From positions 2,728,001 through 2,792,000 of the forward strand of contig NC_071670.1 in assembly GCF_028554725.1 (NCBI RefSeq): a stretch of 64,000 bases of DNA. Direction: 5' to 3'. The notes beneath the pieces are model-generated. The model worked only from the letters and a program-made list of their open reading frames with translations. It did no database searches and was not told the DNA's origin. Position numbers and translations under genes: made by a program. Positions 13,433 to 28,400 of this stretch are shown here, piece after piece. How positions within the stretch are numbered: the first letter of the stretch is position 1; each line of letters begins with the position of its first letter. This DNA comes from Zeugodacus cucurbitae. Its lineage: Eukaryota > Arthropoda > Insecta > Diptera > Tephritidae.

Positions 13433-16400
13433 ATGACGAACTATGAGAATTTATTGAATTTGCCGCTCAATTGCAATGCAAATGAAAATAGCGGCGGTCT
13501 GGCAACACAGGAAATTATAAAGATGTCGCAACGAGACTTTTCGGAGGTGAGTAAGACCATACAATTTGTTATTACCGTAAAAAAATTAAAAAAAAAATCC
13601 ACATATCAGCAGTGTAAATCAAACATTTCTTTCATTTGTGTGTAATTCTCAACCAAATTATGCTATTTTATATTTAAGTGCTACTACAAAAAGTTGAGTG
13701 CAAGATTTTAGGAATTCAGCACTTGCATGGATCAGAATTTAAAAATCTGTTTATATGTAGTCCTGATTCTTGACTTGTGCTAGCAGTCAAAAGAAGATCA
13801 ACTCAACACAACTTCTTCCTTAACCACTTGAGTTCTCCCTGCTTCTCACATTGACAGTCACAAAGCAAAGCTGCAAAGCTAAACAGCCTAACAAAAAAAT
13901 CACTTTACCCAATTAATTTGTATTAAATAAAACTAAAAAAAGAACACGCAGCAGCTGCCGCTCACATGCTTAGCGCAGCCGCAAATGCACTGAATTCAAA
14001 CTTCTCAGAATCGACGTGCAACGAATTCAATTAAAATAAACTGTATGTAAATTAAGCGCTGCTGTAAAGCACGTCTCCTACACATGCGGCGCGGCGCGGC
14101 ACGCTGCAACACCGGCTGACTGGGCGGCCGATGCACACTGTTGCATTCGTAGTAAACAAAGTGAAATAGCAACGTGTAACTGTGCTTAAATTGTCGCGCA
14201 GCAGCTGGCCGTGGCATATGAGTAAACAAAACGACGGCAGCCAAAGACTGTCACCGAGTCTGTAACTGTCAGTTAGGCATCGATACAAACTTACAGAACC
14301 TTCTACAACTGCTTTTTTTCTCGAGAATGTCGCTTGTTTCAATTTTTATTTTGTAGTACAAATATTTTTATTTTATTTTTTTGTCATTTTTAGTTTTTGG
14401 TTTTCCAATCACGACTCAGCCATTAAATGCATTTAACTGATTTTAAATTAAATACCTGAAATGGACAATCACGACGAGTGGAAATACTCAAAAAGCTAAC
14501 ACGGCCTGTTTTTGGATTTTTATTGGGCGCTTTTTTCTATGCTCTGTGATTTTCGTTTCGCTTTTTCTAACGATAAGCATGAAAAAGTTCAAGTTCCTCA
14601 ATGTGCCGCAGCCAACTCATGAATAAAAATAAAATTAATTTTAATGAAAAAATGCACAGTATAGTCAGAAATGCTTCGAAAGCGTAGAGATAACGTGATT
14701 AAATGTGCAGTGATTGCTTGGTAAGAAATAGGTTAATGAAACTACGAATGGAGACCCAAAAAGAAAGTCCGAAATGGTTTTGCTGATAGGATTATGAAGG
14801 TATTCGAAAAACACTGAAGAACCTATGAGTCAAATGGATCTAAAAGAATCTAACTGAAGGACTTATGTAAAAAGCACAACATTCAGGAAGAACGTCAAGA
14901 TCTCGTTAACTTCGGGTCTGACTATTTTTAATACAAATCCAATAAATTACCGAAAATTGGCGTTTCAAACTTCTTCTAGCAATTCTTATTCAAAATACAA
15001 GTACCGTTAGCACCCACATTAAATATTTTTTAGCGCATAACCTTTCTCCAAGATATTTTCACATTACAAGCTACAAACTAGCTACTTCTAGCGGCATACC
15101 CAACGTTGGAATGTCCTTCAAACAGCCGCAGCTACCAGTTCTTGACTTTAGCCACGCTTAGCTACTGCTCTAATTCCTGCGCACACCATGTGCCAGCCAA
15201 CAACGACAATAGGAATGGCGTGCAAAAAAATATTGGAAAAAATGTGGATATGAAATGGATGGTTAGAAAAACTCGTTTAGCGATTTTAATCGGGTTGCAA
15301 TCAATGCGATATCGACATGAGAAATGCTCAGCACATTACAAAGAAATACGAAGCAGTAAGAACAATAGCAACAACAGCAGCAAAAACAAAAAGCCACGCC
15401 ATTGAGCACGAGTATGTGGCGTAAAAACAATGCCACAAAATCGAATCTAAGAAATCAATGGCAAACAAACGAGGCGAGACCGAGGCGGTTGTTGTGCCAA
15501 GCGAAACTGGCTGAGCTTGTTGTTGTAGTCGTAGTTGTGGTAGTGGCGGTGACGACTGTGGCTGTGACTCTGTCTAAAACTGATATTGACGTTTCAGCCG
15601 GCCCACAAAAGCCTGCTGACAGCAGCGGTAAGCAGCAACGCCGCCGTGTCTCCACCACAGCTACGATTGCGCGCAACTTGAGCTTGTTGTTGCAACAACT
15701 CATTATTTTCAGTTTTTTTTGTTTTTCTTTCGATTTTTTACTTTTCCTTTGAGGTTTTAAATGTAATTCGATGATTGTAAGCAGATTTTGACGTGACTTG
15801 ATGCACTGAAGAGTGCCGAAGCTCGCAAATCAAACGCGAACAAACACCAAAGACACAACTCTGCACAACATCACAACTCGTAACAAAAACAAAAGCAGAC
15901 ACCATTTAAACATTTCAGCGGTAAACTAGCAGAAAGAACAACAACACAACAGCAACAAAAATACGCCGATTTGTGTAGGGAAACCGAGCAAATCGCCAAT
16001 CGAACTGAAATAGCAAACTCATTGAAGCGCGCAGGAAGCTCAGCGCAGCGTTGAAAGATAGTGAAAAAAATTTAAATTAAATTTTAATCTCGACATGCGC
16101 ATCAAAGGTGCAGGTAATCATAGCGAAAAGGCAACCAGGCGGCCAAGCAGCAAACGAAGCTGAAGCTGAAGCCAAAACCAAAGTTGAAGCAATAAAACTT
16201 AAACTTTGCGCCGGCAAGAGGATGCGCAACGAGCGCGGGTGAAGAATCAGACTCATGTGCAGCTTATGGAGTGCGGAGTTTGAGTGCGCTTAAGCAGGCT
16301 GTTGGCAGGCAAGCAGACAGCAGGTGTGTTGTTGGCCCAACCAGGACATGTTCAAGTGTGGCTGCAAGAGCTTAAGCTTTCCACATGCATATGCAGGCAC

Positions 16401-19400
16401 AGGCATGCTTATCGGCCTCGGCGTCTGCGCCCGCGCCTTATACCTTGACGGCTGACTGCCTGGCTATACCTTTATTTATAGTTAACTGCCGATTATTCGA
16501 CTTCCACTTTTATTAAACGCTTTTGCGCCATTTTTATTTAATTAAGAACCCATCAAGCGTGAAATCGGGCAAGATGAGGCGTAAAGTGTATTAAAACTGA
16601 ATGCAAATGCATAAATAGCCTAAAGATTTGCATGAGAAGAAAACAAATGGCTGGAAAGAGCATGCTAATGAAACCCTATCTCGAAACGCTAACTATTGTT
16701 TGACCTTTTTCAAGCTTCCAATCGCAAACTTCCACCTAACAAGGCTCTAATATTTGCCTTCAGGACTATGTAAAATTCAAAGGTATCTCTCAGTAATAAG
16801 ACTTTCATCTCAATAGCTCAGTCACAATGATCTAACTTTTATTATTAAAAGGCTCCTCTCGCATATCGGACTGGAGCTGGAACCATCTCGTGAGGATCCC
16901 TTTTAAAGAAACTTCTACCAATAACGGATAAAGGTTCCTCTCGCATATTCATTCTTCGAACTCGCACTTTACTTTTCATCGAAGCATTCGCCTTCCTTGA
17001 CTTCCTTGAAGCACAGTTGTACCGGATCGGAGCTAGAACCAACTCGTTAGGATCCTATTTGAAGACACTACTACCAATAAGAAGTGGTTAAAGGTTATTT
17101 TCACTTTGAACTTATAAAAGGGGGTGCACTGAAATTTCGTCTCTTTTAGTCATTATCAACGGTCCCAAACGAGTTGGTCCAGCGTTTCTCGAAACAAAGA
17201 TGTGTCAAACTCTTAAGACGCATATTATATATTCATAGAACCTGGAATTTTCAAACCATAATTTCCAAAGACTTCTCTGCAAACTACAAAAATCATGTTG
17301 CTGACTCCGGTATATCCAATGAACAACCGAACCGCGGGCTCATCAAGTGCAAGTAGATGGCATGGCCACCAAAAGCCGAACCAATAAACAACAAAAACAA
17401 CTATACAGAGAGATAGTAGAATATTAGAAAGCAACACAATAACACAAATAAAATAAAAGAACTATGCATGTTGGACAAAAAAATAAAAATTATATACACA
17501 GAACGAATAAATCGAAAAAGTTAATTTGCTCTACGGCGTACGCCTTTTTTCATCTCATCATGTGTGTTTGTTGTATTGGAGCCACAAGAATGTTGTACGC
17601 TTAGCTAAAGAACATAGATGCTAATGAAGATTATGGTTATGCGGATGAAGCGAATGTTTTTTGGGCAGAGCGGACCGCAGAACGCGTTGATCACAACGCA
17701 ATCAGGAGACGTATGCAGTATATGGAGAATGACGGACACGATGCGATGTGATTTGATTTGATGTGGCGGAGGAGATTGCTGTGGCGGGCGTTTGATTGAA
17801 CGCAGGTAAACATACTAAGGAAGGAGGAGAGCGTTGGTTATGCTAGCGGATAGACAATCGTGGGACGGTTGAAAAGTTAATCAACCAGTGGAAGTGGTTA
17901 GAAGGTCGAATGGACGGAAATGCCGGCGTGGAAAGACAGATAATTATTAAAACGGATGGACAGTTATTGGAACGCATACAGTTTTGGTCGGCCGATGGAA
18001 TGATCGGTTGAAAGCTTTATCGAAAGTGAGTGCTGAGGAAGATAGTCCATGTTTGAAACGAATGAATGGTAGGTCGAACGGCTGAAGATTATGTCGGATG
18101 GTAACCCTTAGATACAAAGAAATACGTGTTCTAGGTTGGATACGAGCTCGATACTTTCATGAAACGGTTCGAATATTCGAATTCGAATATACTGACCTTC
18201 TTAAAGGTGATTCAGTGGAACTGTTGCAGATCCGATGGAATCAACCGAACATTTCTGATTATTTGCCTGCTTGGGTCATTCGTATGTGCAAATTTGTTGC
18301 GAACGTCACACAGTTTCAGTGTCTATGGGCTCACGCAAGCGCGTATTGCTGCGACCTTGTTGTTAGTTGTGGTCTTTGTCTCCCATAGGTTTCTTATGTA
18401 TGTTGTGGTTTTCTTTTATTGTCAGTGATTTGTTTGGAATAATTTTCGTGTTTGTGTTGTTGTTGTTGTTATTTTGTTTATCGCGCTTGTCTGGATGCTG
18501 TGGTAAATCATTGCTGACGCTGCGGTCGTTGATCATTATTACGATTAGTTTTATTGCTGCGTGTCTATATGTATATATAGAAAACACACATACATAGAAG
18601 CCAGCAGATGTTGCACGAAACAGGCAGACGCACACATAGACATTTAAATGCGATTTTTTTTAGGTTTCTTACTTTTTTGTAGAGTTGTATTTTAATTGAT
18701 GCGTGTGAGTGTGTGTGACTGTGTAATTACACGCGCGTGTTTGTTATAAAATTCGCGAATTCTTTTCACTCAGCTAGCCACAAACGAAATGTAGGTTTGG
18801 AATGGCAGAGTGAGGTTACACAAACAAATCGTTTGCGCTTATAAAGAGAGAGCTTCACACACACACACACACACATTCAGTAAAGACGACATATGAATGC
18901 CTCATAAATTAACTATATAGTTGCTGCATTCATTTTTTTGCCATGCTATTTATTATTGTTGTTGCTATCACTGTTGCAGTTTGTGATTATGAGCAGTGTA
19001 GTGCATAACCGCACCACCTGTGTCCGCTGAGATCGCGCTCCAACCGTGCGAATGATCAAGGAAACAGACACAAGCAGACAAAACGATGCTGAGCTGCGGT
19101 CATGCGGCAATGCAGTCGAGGCAATCGTGCAGATACACACGTCTAACCAAGGAAAGTCATGCTGTCGCGCTTGCGTCACCGCGCCGCCGCTCAAGTCAGC
19201 ACTGCATCCGCTCTATTAAGTTCAGTGCAATTTACACACGTCGCCGCGCTGCACCGCGCCATCTGCCAGCTAGCCAGCCAGTCATTGAGCCAGCTTTATC
19301 ACGGCCTTTACTGTGCTATTAAATTCAACTGCCGCCGCACACCGCTCGCCAGCACTGCCAATGCGCGCTACTACCATTAGCTCGATTGCGTCTGCTGCTT

Positions 19401-22400
19401 TGCTGCCATGGTTGTAGCGTCTGTCCGTCCGCCAGTGGAGTTTCGTTAGCCACATGTGTGCTGCGTCTGTGTAGGTTATGGAACCAAGCAAGCGAATCGT
19501 TGCATTGAGACGCCGCTGCTGCTGCGCTGCTAGTGCTCTACACCTTTCGACTAGTCGCATATCACGCATTCTCAGAGTGAGTTTGAGTTACTGGCGAGCT
19601 AAAGGCGTACAACGAAAACAATACTGATGCTGATGTGTGTGTGTGTGTGTGTAGCAACAAAAGCAATAACAATAACAAATAATGTGCAGTCGCACCACAA
19701 CAACTGCAACAATAAAACAACAGCAAATCATAAATAAATGAGACAGCAAGAGAATTGGAATGGTCGAGCGGGGATGGCGCACAATAAAAAAGAACAGATA
19801 AATGTTTTCTTCACAGACACACGCACGCACTCAAGCTTGGACTTGAAGCAATTGCAGAAGAAGCAGAAGAAGAACAGATAATAATAAGTTTACAAACAGA
19901 CAACAACAACAACAAATATACACATATTGTTATAAATGCAATGCTTAGGCGCTGCGCAGTGCTGCACCAGTAAGTCCAAGCAAGCCAAAGCGAGCAAAAA
20001 AGGCAGCGAGACACCGAAATGGAATGCGATCATTGACGTGCGGAATGTGTTGATTGGAATTTCGATGATTGAATTATTTTTAATGGTTTACATGGAAGCG
20101 CAGGAAAGCAGTTGGAGGTGTTGGACTGTTTGCCACCATACATACCATACATACATACATATGTATATGCAGCCATGTATGAGTAAGTTGAAAAAGTGGA
20201 AATGTAGTATGACACTGAAAAAGCGGCGTAAACACCACGGACTGGGCAAACTGGCGCAGTTGGCATTTGTGTCAGTCAAGCCATTGACAAAATATTGACG
20301 ACTCACCAATTATCTTAGAAAATCCATAGGGACTGCGAGAAGAAAGCGTAGGAACATAAGTAAGCACGTGCCTTTTCCATGAAGGAGTGAGTAGAAAAGT
20401 AATGCGGCACTTGAGGAAAGAAAACCTCACGGACTAATGGAAGCACGAGCTGAGTGGACGTTCCCTAGGTAATTTGCTGTAACCGACCCTAAGAACTCAT
20501 ACAGAGCTTTAATTACAACCCATCTATTTAAATATGAAACAGAATATTTTTATAACCGGAGCCCCAATGACTTTTTTCAAAGAGATTATTCCTAAACCGT
20601 TTAGTTACTGAGCTTTTGAATTTTTCGAAACCGAACTCTTCATCATACCAAGATCTCGCAGTAACCAACCATAAAGACTCATTCAGAATTTAAATTACGA
20701 TCGTTCCATTTACAAACCGAATCGGTGTGGATCTAACCAGTACTTTAACGTGACCGTCGTTTTTCAGAGAAATCATTCTAATCGGATTTTTACTAAATAA
20801 TTCTTTGCTGAGTTCTGGAATTTATCGCACCGCAGTAACCGACCACAAAGACCCATTCAGAGTTTTAACTATGACCCATTCCATTTGTATATGGAATCAG
20901 AGTATGTCGTAGACGAGTTCTGCCGAATTGGTGTGGACCTGGAAAGTAATTTGTTATTACCGAAGCTTCGAAGACGTTCATTGGAATAACGCAATTGTCT
21001 TTATTTGGAGAGAGTTCTTCTAGACGGCTTTTCCTAGACTATTCTTCGTCGGAGGTCCTTTATAGACCGGCCGAACTCATTAATCTACTCGAATTCATAT
21101 AAGGTCAAATTCTCGCAGTAAGCGACCTCAAAGACTCATTCAGAGTTTAAATTACGACCTACTAGAATATGAAAAAAGTGTATGTCTAAAATGACTTCGT
21201 CCGAATTGGTGTATACCTAACCAGCACTCGGTGATTACCGGAGCCTCAAATCCGTCCTTGAGGAAAACCACTTCCTTTAACGCCATCGTCTTTTTTCAGA
21301 GAGATAGTTCTGGACGGACTTTTTTTTAGACTATTTTGGGACGAAGGTTCTCTACAAAGTTCTGAACTTAATCGCAACCGAACTTTGTGAATACCGAGTT
21401 CTTGCAATATTCGATCGTAAAAACATTCAGAGTATATCAAAAATGAGTTCGTCTAAATTGGTGTGGATCTAACCAACGCTTCCAAACGACTTTGATAAGG
21501 GATAGCTGTCCTCCTTGTACGTTTTTTAGAGATTATCTTTATCTCTTTGAGTTTTGATCGGAAGATTTGTAATCCAGCTAATGAAGCCGAAATACTCACT
21601 CTCATATTTAACTGAGATCTTCAATGTTCCTAGTCGAACATTCGGTTTACTTAGAGCTACGACCAAGACTACTGGACCATTAAGCAACTGGAAATGTTTA
21701 TAGAAGAAATGTGCATTGTTTCTATCGTCAATACCTTAGTCTTCTTGTATTATCTTCCTATACTAACGGCTTTCCTAACCTCACATAGAGCTTTTACAAC
21801 GGCATATATTGAGGAAACGAAGGCAACGGCAATTGATAATGATGGTGGCGTAAGAGGAATTCTTTCTATCTTTAGCTTATCTAAACGAGTACAATTTGAC
21901 GCTGCTTTACAATAATTACAAGAGAAACAGAAAAAAATTGAACAGCATCACCAACGAATAGAAGAAAGATCAGCATAAAAAACTAGAGCTCATTTAGTGC
22001 CACCACAACTAAGGAAGCTGCAACAATGTTGCAATGCAATGCACACACGACAAAGTAGCACAAACGTAACTTGTCTATTAAAAGCAGCAATTTTCCATAC
22101 AATTTATGATTGTTTATGATTTTAATAAAAACCAGCAGAATTACTTAACATAAAAATAACGATTTTGAGGCGTCCATTTTTTTCAACTAATTCCGTGCTC
22201 TTCACATAAATTGCGAACATAAGCGCTTTGGCCGGTCGCCTACGTCTCGACACGTCAAACGCCAACTCTTCGCGGTAGAATTTCAGCAAGTTTGTCGCTT
22301 AAGTCTTTCGTTATGTGCATGCAAATGCTGGCCAATTCCAACATTTATTATCGTTTTACATTAGTAATCGTCATTTCACTACATTCACCATTATTACTAT

Positions 22401-25400
22401 TACACATATTTTGTGTGCGCTAATGTTTTTTCCACGCAACAATGTTGCATGCCACAACGCGGCGCGTAGTTGTTGAAATGATGTGCTGTGCCGCGCCTTA
22501 ATTCACCATACGGCAACACTGTAAGTGAGCAAAACTGCACCTAAACGTTTTTTTTCTTGTTTTTAGCTGAGCGCTTAGCGCAGTTTTTTATTAGCTTTGT
22601 TGTTATAATAATAATAATATTATTTTCGCCGTGCCTTTTTTATTATTTTTAAGTTTCAATTTCATCCGCCGCATGTGTTGCATTTGTTTTTGTGCAACTC
22701 TTTTATGTTATCGCGTGTTTTCGGCGCGTCTGCGGTGTTGCCTTGCAGTGCGTTGTCATCTGAGCTACGCGTTGACAGCTGCAGTCGCGTCTGTGGCAGC
22801 GGCGATGCGGCGCAATGATTGTTGCAACTTGTTTGCGTCTCTACGCTACACATGCGTCTGTCTCCGCCACCGCCAGCACTGCTGTGTGATATCATTTCCT
22901 ACGGCGCCTTCTACGCATCGTTGCTTAACTTTTGCTTTTTCACTGGACTTTCGTCGCATTCAACTTGCCACCACAATTACCGCGTTGCGACCGCTGTGCG
23001 CTCTGCCTTTTCGGGTTTCCATTTCTATTTCGTTTACGCCGTCGTGTTTTTTGTTTGTTTTTAGTTTTTTCTTAGTTTGTTGTTCTCGACCGTTTGTGTC
23101 GCCATAAATTCATTCAGTGCATTGATTAAATTTCAATTTGCAACCATTTGTGGCATTAGTGATTATGCCACGTAAATTTGCGCATTTTTATGTGCACATT
23201 TGAAATTGCATACACCGCTGCATCGCTGGAAGGGCTAGCGTGCTCACCATTGCGTTGCGCACACACAAATGACTTTTTCGCAAAATTATGGCAATTAAAA
23301 ACGTTTAATGGATTTATGATGACTGCACGACAGGCGAACGGCTCTGCATAGTTACATAACTACTTGCACCACTGTGGTGCGTATTGTGTGCCAGTTGCGT
23401 AGGCAATTTGCTTGCAGCAGGTGTATAATTGCGTAAATATTTTCAATTACCAAAGTGAACGCGAAAAAATGGTTCAATAAAAATTTTCAATTATCATTTG
23501 GTTTGATTCTTTTGTGAAGTAAAGATTTCATTAGAGATTATTCTCAAGGCTCCGTTGGACTTGCCTGAGCTTCCTGCTTGATCAACAAAAAATCGACAAA
23601 CAAATCGGCAAAGATCGATTTCAAAACACATATATAATATTGATCATCCTAACCAGAACACAGAAGCCAACCCCAGCCCTTGCAACGAGACAAATTTCAA
23701 TAACACATTGTTTAAGAAGAGGGTTTTGCCTTAGACTTCGAAATTTAAATCAACGGAAAGCTAGTCCTGTTCTTCCTACCGAATCCTTAAGCCAGGTTCT
23801 TTAGGTGAATAGTTCTTCATTGGTGATGTCGTGTCTGGAGTCCTTTCAGCGTTAAAATACTTATACCATAACCTGGCTGGTACACATTGTAGAGTTAAGT
23901 GAACTCAAGATTTTCGATGCCTCAGCTGCTTTCAGCTTCTAGAGTTCGTATTCCAACTTTATACAATAAAGAATTCTAAAGATCAAGCAAGTCATCCCAA
24001 ATATTTTTAGTTCCTTCCGAATCCTATGCAATAACTGCTTACACATATGCAAATGTCAACAGAGATCTCCGAAGAACTCTGTTAAGTAGAATGTCTCAAA
24101 ATAGCTCTTAATGAAATCAATCTTGGAGTCCATGTAGCTCTATAATATTCAAATTCGAGGTAGTATAAGAAAGAACTCCAGACCGGCGCTTTATCAAACT
24201 TCCAAGTCTTACGGAGATCAAAGATCAGTTCCAATACGGGATATTCGCTGGTCTTTGGACTCAGTAAAATTTGGAAGCTTGATAAAGTTCAGGTCTTGAG
24301 TTCTTCGAGTTCTTCTATATCAAAAATAATGCCAAGACCCCAAAGTCAACTCGAACTCATCTTGGTGGTTCATATTGTACTGCTTTCCGAAGAACATAGC
24401 CTATGATAGACCTTCAAAGAATTATTTACGAGGTCTTTGAAGTACTCCCAATATTTCTTCTATAGCAAGAGAATTGAATCGTTTGGATAAGGTTCAATGC
24501 TTTTCTATCGTTTAAAAGGAAAACGGAAAATACTCTCTTTCGAAATACGGAAAACGGATAACCGTTTCATTTAAAGAGTTCCGTTAGCTAATAACTACTA
24601 AAGACTCTTTCAGGCGGTATGAAATGAGCAGCAGTTCAGTAGTATTTGAACCAAGCTAATTAAATGCACAAAAGTTTCCTGACAAAACATTGTAGAAAAC
24701 AGCAAATATTTCATAGGAAAAAATCAGCAGTAAACATATTGCTGCCATTTGCAAATAACTGGCAGCCGACTTGTAACGTGACCTCAATCAGACCTCGACA
24801 GCGCCGAGTCGGGCCAGTTATAGCGCAATATATGTGCGCTGTCAGCCATTCGCGCGCTCCTTGCAGCCTTAACTTATTATGCGCCGCAGCACGGCAGCCC
24901 AGTCACAGCCAAGTCAGGCCAATCAAAGGTGCTGGTAGTCAGCGAGCTGAAAGTAGTATTGTGGTGGCAGCAGCAGCAAAGGAATGCGGCTAATTATTTT
25001 ATAGCGCGCAGTAAAAGAAATGTGGCAGAGCACAACACAATGAGCACGTTGCAAAGGAAGCAAAGCAAAATGTAAAGCAAATGTAAGAAAAATATAATAT
25101 GTGAAAAAGTAGCGGATGACTGCAGAAGAAAGCAAAGCGCGAAATGTGCACGAAGCAGCGAATATAAGCCGCGCGGCAGTGCAGCATGCCGCTAATATTT
25201 GTTGCTGCGCGGGGATTTGTAACGTCATTTGCGTTTCCTTTTTGGCGCGCCAAGGGTTAAGCGCTTGTAAATTGCTGGAATTTTTGTACGCGCGTCGCAT
25301 TTTTCTCGTTTAGCAAACGGGGCAAACGTGCACACCGCAGTGTTGCACGGCATTGGTTGGTTCGCTTTGCAAACAATGTTCTTGCTGCGCGGCGCGACGC

Positions 25401-28400
25401 TCGTGTTACATAGATACACATTGTTTACGGACGCGAAATGTTTTTGGCATTTTTATTTGCGTTTAGACGGCTCAACGGCTTACCGACTCGAGCGCGCTAA
25501 CTGGCTGACTAGCTGACTGTCTGGTTGGCGGTCACAGCCAGCGCGCGTCACCTTCATGCTGCTGGCATGCAGCAACATGACTTTTCCATGCCAATGGGCG
25601 CCAATTTTCGAAAAATCCAAACAACACGGCATAACAACATTTACAACAATACAGCAATACGCGAACGGTCGCATAGTACAAGCGCGCGCGCCGTCGTCTT
25701 CTCAAGCTACAAATCTGCTAGGAAAGCGCTTGTTTTCAGTTTGACATTGGTTTGGTTTGGCTTTTGAATTGTTTGTGATGATTGCTGTGAGGGTTTCGCG
25801 TTCGGCTGTTTTTCCCTTTGCCATGCGGCGCAGACTATGGCGCGCCGAGACGCGGTAAAAGGGCGCGTTTAATAGAGGCCAGCGAAAATCGAGGGAAAAA
25901 AATTACTAAAATAATCGCAGTTTGTTGCTGAAACGACATGAAGCGCTGACAATCAACTTATTGACAGGCCACAGACGGACGTACGAACAGACAGACAGAC
26001 AGACTAAAGTAGTTGCAGACTACGGCAAAGTCGAGAACAAGGGCAAGCGAATGTGCGCAAAAAAAACACACAAATTCAGCAACAATTGGCATTAAGGATC
26101 TGTGTGTACGACTGACACTGAAATACAAGCTGCAGCAGCGTACAACAGCCAATGTAGGCTGGGCGGCTGCTTATAAGTTTAAGGCTGAGAATGATGTTTA
26201 GCTATGCGGTCGAGGGCAAGTAGACTGCTGACGCTGGCTGCATGCGCTTGCTTTTCTTTGATTGTATGTGTATTTGTATATGACTGTGAGAGTGTAGTGA
26301 GGCTGTGCTGACTGTGGCTGTGGCTGAGTTTGAGTTTGAGGATGCACGAATGACAAGATGCTGACATTGACGTTGAAAATGCGACATGACAGCGGAACAC
26401 GATGAAAGAAACAGGATGCATGTTGCCATTTTCGTGCTGCAGCAATCTTTTTTTTTTTGTTGCGCTTCAAATATAACACAGACACATTTTTTTCAAAATA
26501 GTACGACGCGCCAAGGTTAAAAACATTGAACGAGGGTGATTGGGACAAAGATAAACGGCGCGGAAAAAATTAAATGAGATAAAAACTGCATTTATCAGCC
26601 TAGCGAACTAAAGCTTAATCAAATGCATGCAAGTGGAGAATCAAAATTAAATTTGGTAAAAAAATTGAAGCTTTAAAGTAAAAAAGCATAGAATAAAAAC
26701 ATAAATGAAAAATGATTGTGAGATCAACCAAAATGTGATGGAATTCGCATAAAATAACATAGCATAGCACCGCATAACATAACATAGCACAACCGTAGCT
26801 TCTGACCAGTCATCAACGAAGTGTGTGGTCAGACGTTGTCCTGGTGGAACACTACATCCTTCCTGTTGGCCAATCCTAGACGCTTCTGGTCGATCGCCTG
26901 CTTCAAGCGGTCCAATTCTTCTCAGTAGATGATATAATTAAGCGTATCTGTATTGCTTTATACAAAACCGCGGAATTCAAAAGACAAAAAGGCGGAAGGG
27001 AGATATTTACCAACCTGATAACTTAGCATAGATAAACAAAAAACCCCTTCAAAGGTCCTTTTCACACTTCGAACGCCCCACAATTTACGTCATTACGTGC
27101 TTACGTGATTTGTAGCGCTTCATAGCGCCAATATTTGCCTCAATGTTTAGTCTCATACAATTTGACCGCATAAACAAACCCCCCAAATAGGTAATATACG
27201 TTTCGATTAATTTTATGACTGTGCCAATATACATATATACATTAACTTGTATAACATTGAATTAAGTCATATAAAATGTTATTGTTATGTTAAACTTAGT
27301 TTCCCAGCGCGTCATTATCTTTACGATTATAACACGCTATATTAACATGAGCGACGCTGCCAAAGAGTCTTGCGGGTAGAAAAACAACAATAAACACAAA
27401 CAGTGTACTGATAAGCCGCCGCTGTATTTTGAGCGCGTCAAAAATTTTTGCTTACGTAGAAATGCTATATGTGTGAGCAACGCTGGTTAGTGGGCAGGGC
27501 CGCTTAATGTGCCATAGATGGGTCGGAGGAGAGGAAACATTTGTGATAATTGTAAAATAATTTTTCGAAAAATTCCAATAATACAAAATTACGCTAATAA
27601 ACAATTCTGTAGCACATTTGCGTTTTTGCTATGTGTCATTGAGCGTTATGTGAGATTGAGAGGAGATGAACGACGTGACAGCATATTTTTTCGCAATCTA
27701 GAATACTTTCAATATTTGAAAGTGATTAACGGAAGCGCTGCGGTAATGCGGTTGGGTGTCTAAGTGGGGTAAATGCTGATCTGGATTTATTTTGATAAGT
27801 TAGAACCAATGATTTGGTTGTTAGGTTATTTATATTCCATAAGTGTGTTAAGAACTATACAGTAATATCTAATAACTTTGTTGAGAATTATATAAAGACT
27901 CTAAGATCAGCAATGAAAGAAAAGACAACCTCGAAAACAATGGGTTTAAAAGAAACGATTTTGCTTTGTTCGAAAAATTGGCTAAATTTGCGAATAAGAA
28001 TATGGAGTTCGAAATGTCAAAGTTCGAAAATTCGAAATGTCACTTGTTAATGGCTTGTTAATGAGAATATGACCTCACGATATGATTCCATATGAGCTTT
28101 ATATAACACCTGTCATTCGGTTGCCCTTTTATAGAATTTTTGCGAAAAAAATTTCTTATCTCTTCACTAAAACCACAACAAAATTCTCGCGCTAAAGACG
28201 CACTCAACAAACTCCAACTTACAGCAAAACGGCCTTTTCTTCAAAGAGACACTTACATGCGACTTTCCATCATCTCTTCAACTATTTGCCATTTCACTAA
28301 CTCTCTTCCATCACTCGGCACTACCTCACCTCGTACAGATATTTTATTACCCAACATCATTAAATCTTGCGCGTGCGTCAGCAAACGCAACTCGTCGTCC

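Noticed and set aside
15106..15752. Two consecutive ORFs with Asn/Lys-rich and Val-rich runs
   Set aside because: The runs come from AAC and GTT/GTG simple repeats typical of fly non-coding DNA; the antisense frame is equally open.
22631..23107. 158-aa plus-strand ORF rich in Cys, Leu and Phe
   Set aside because: Pyrimidine-rich intronic DNA with overlapping ORFs on other frames and the opposite strand; no domain, no regular spacing of cysteines and no splice context.
23500..24660. Possible coding gene in a more complex-looking intron segment
   Set aside because: No ORF above 60 aa until 24664 and frequent stops in all frames; only the hairpin stands out.
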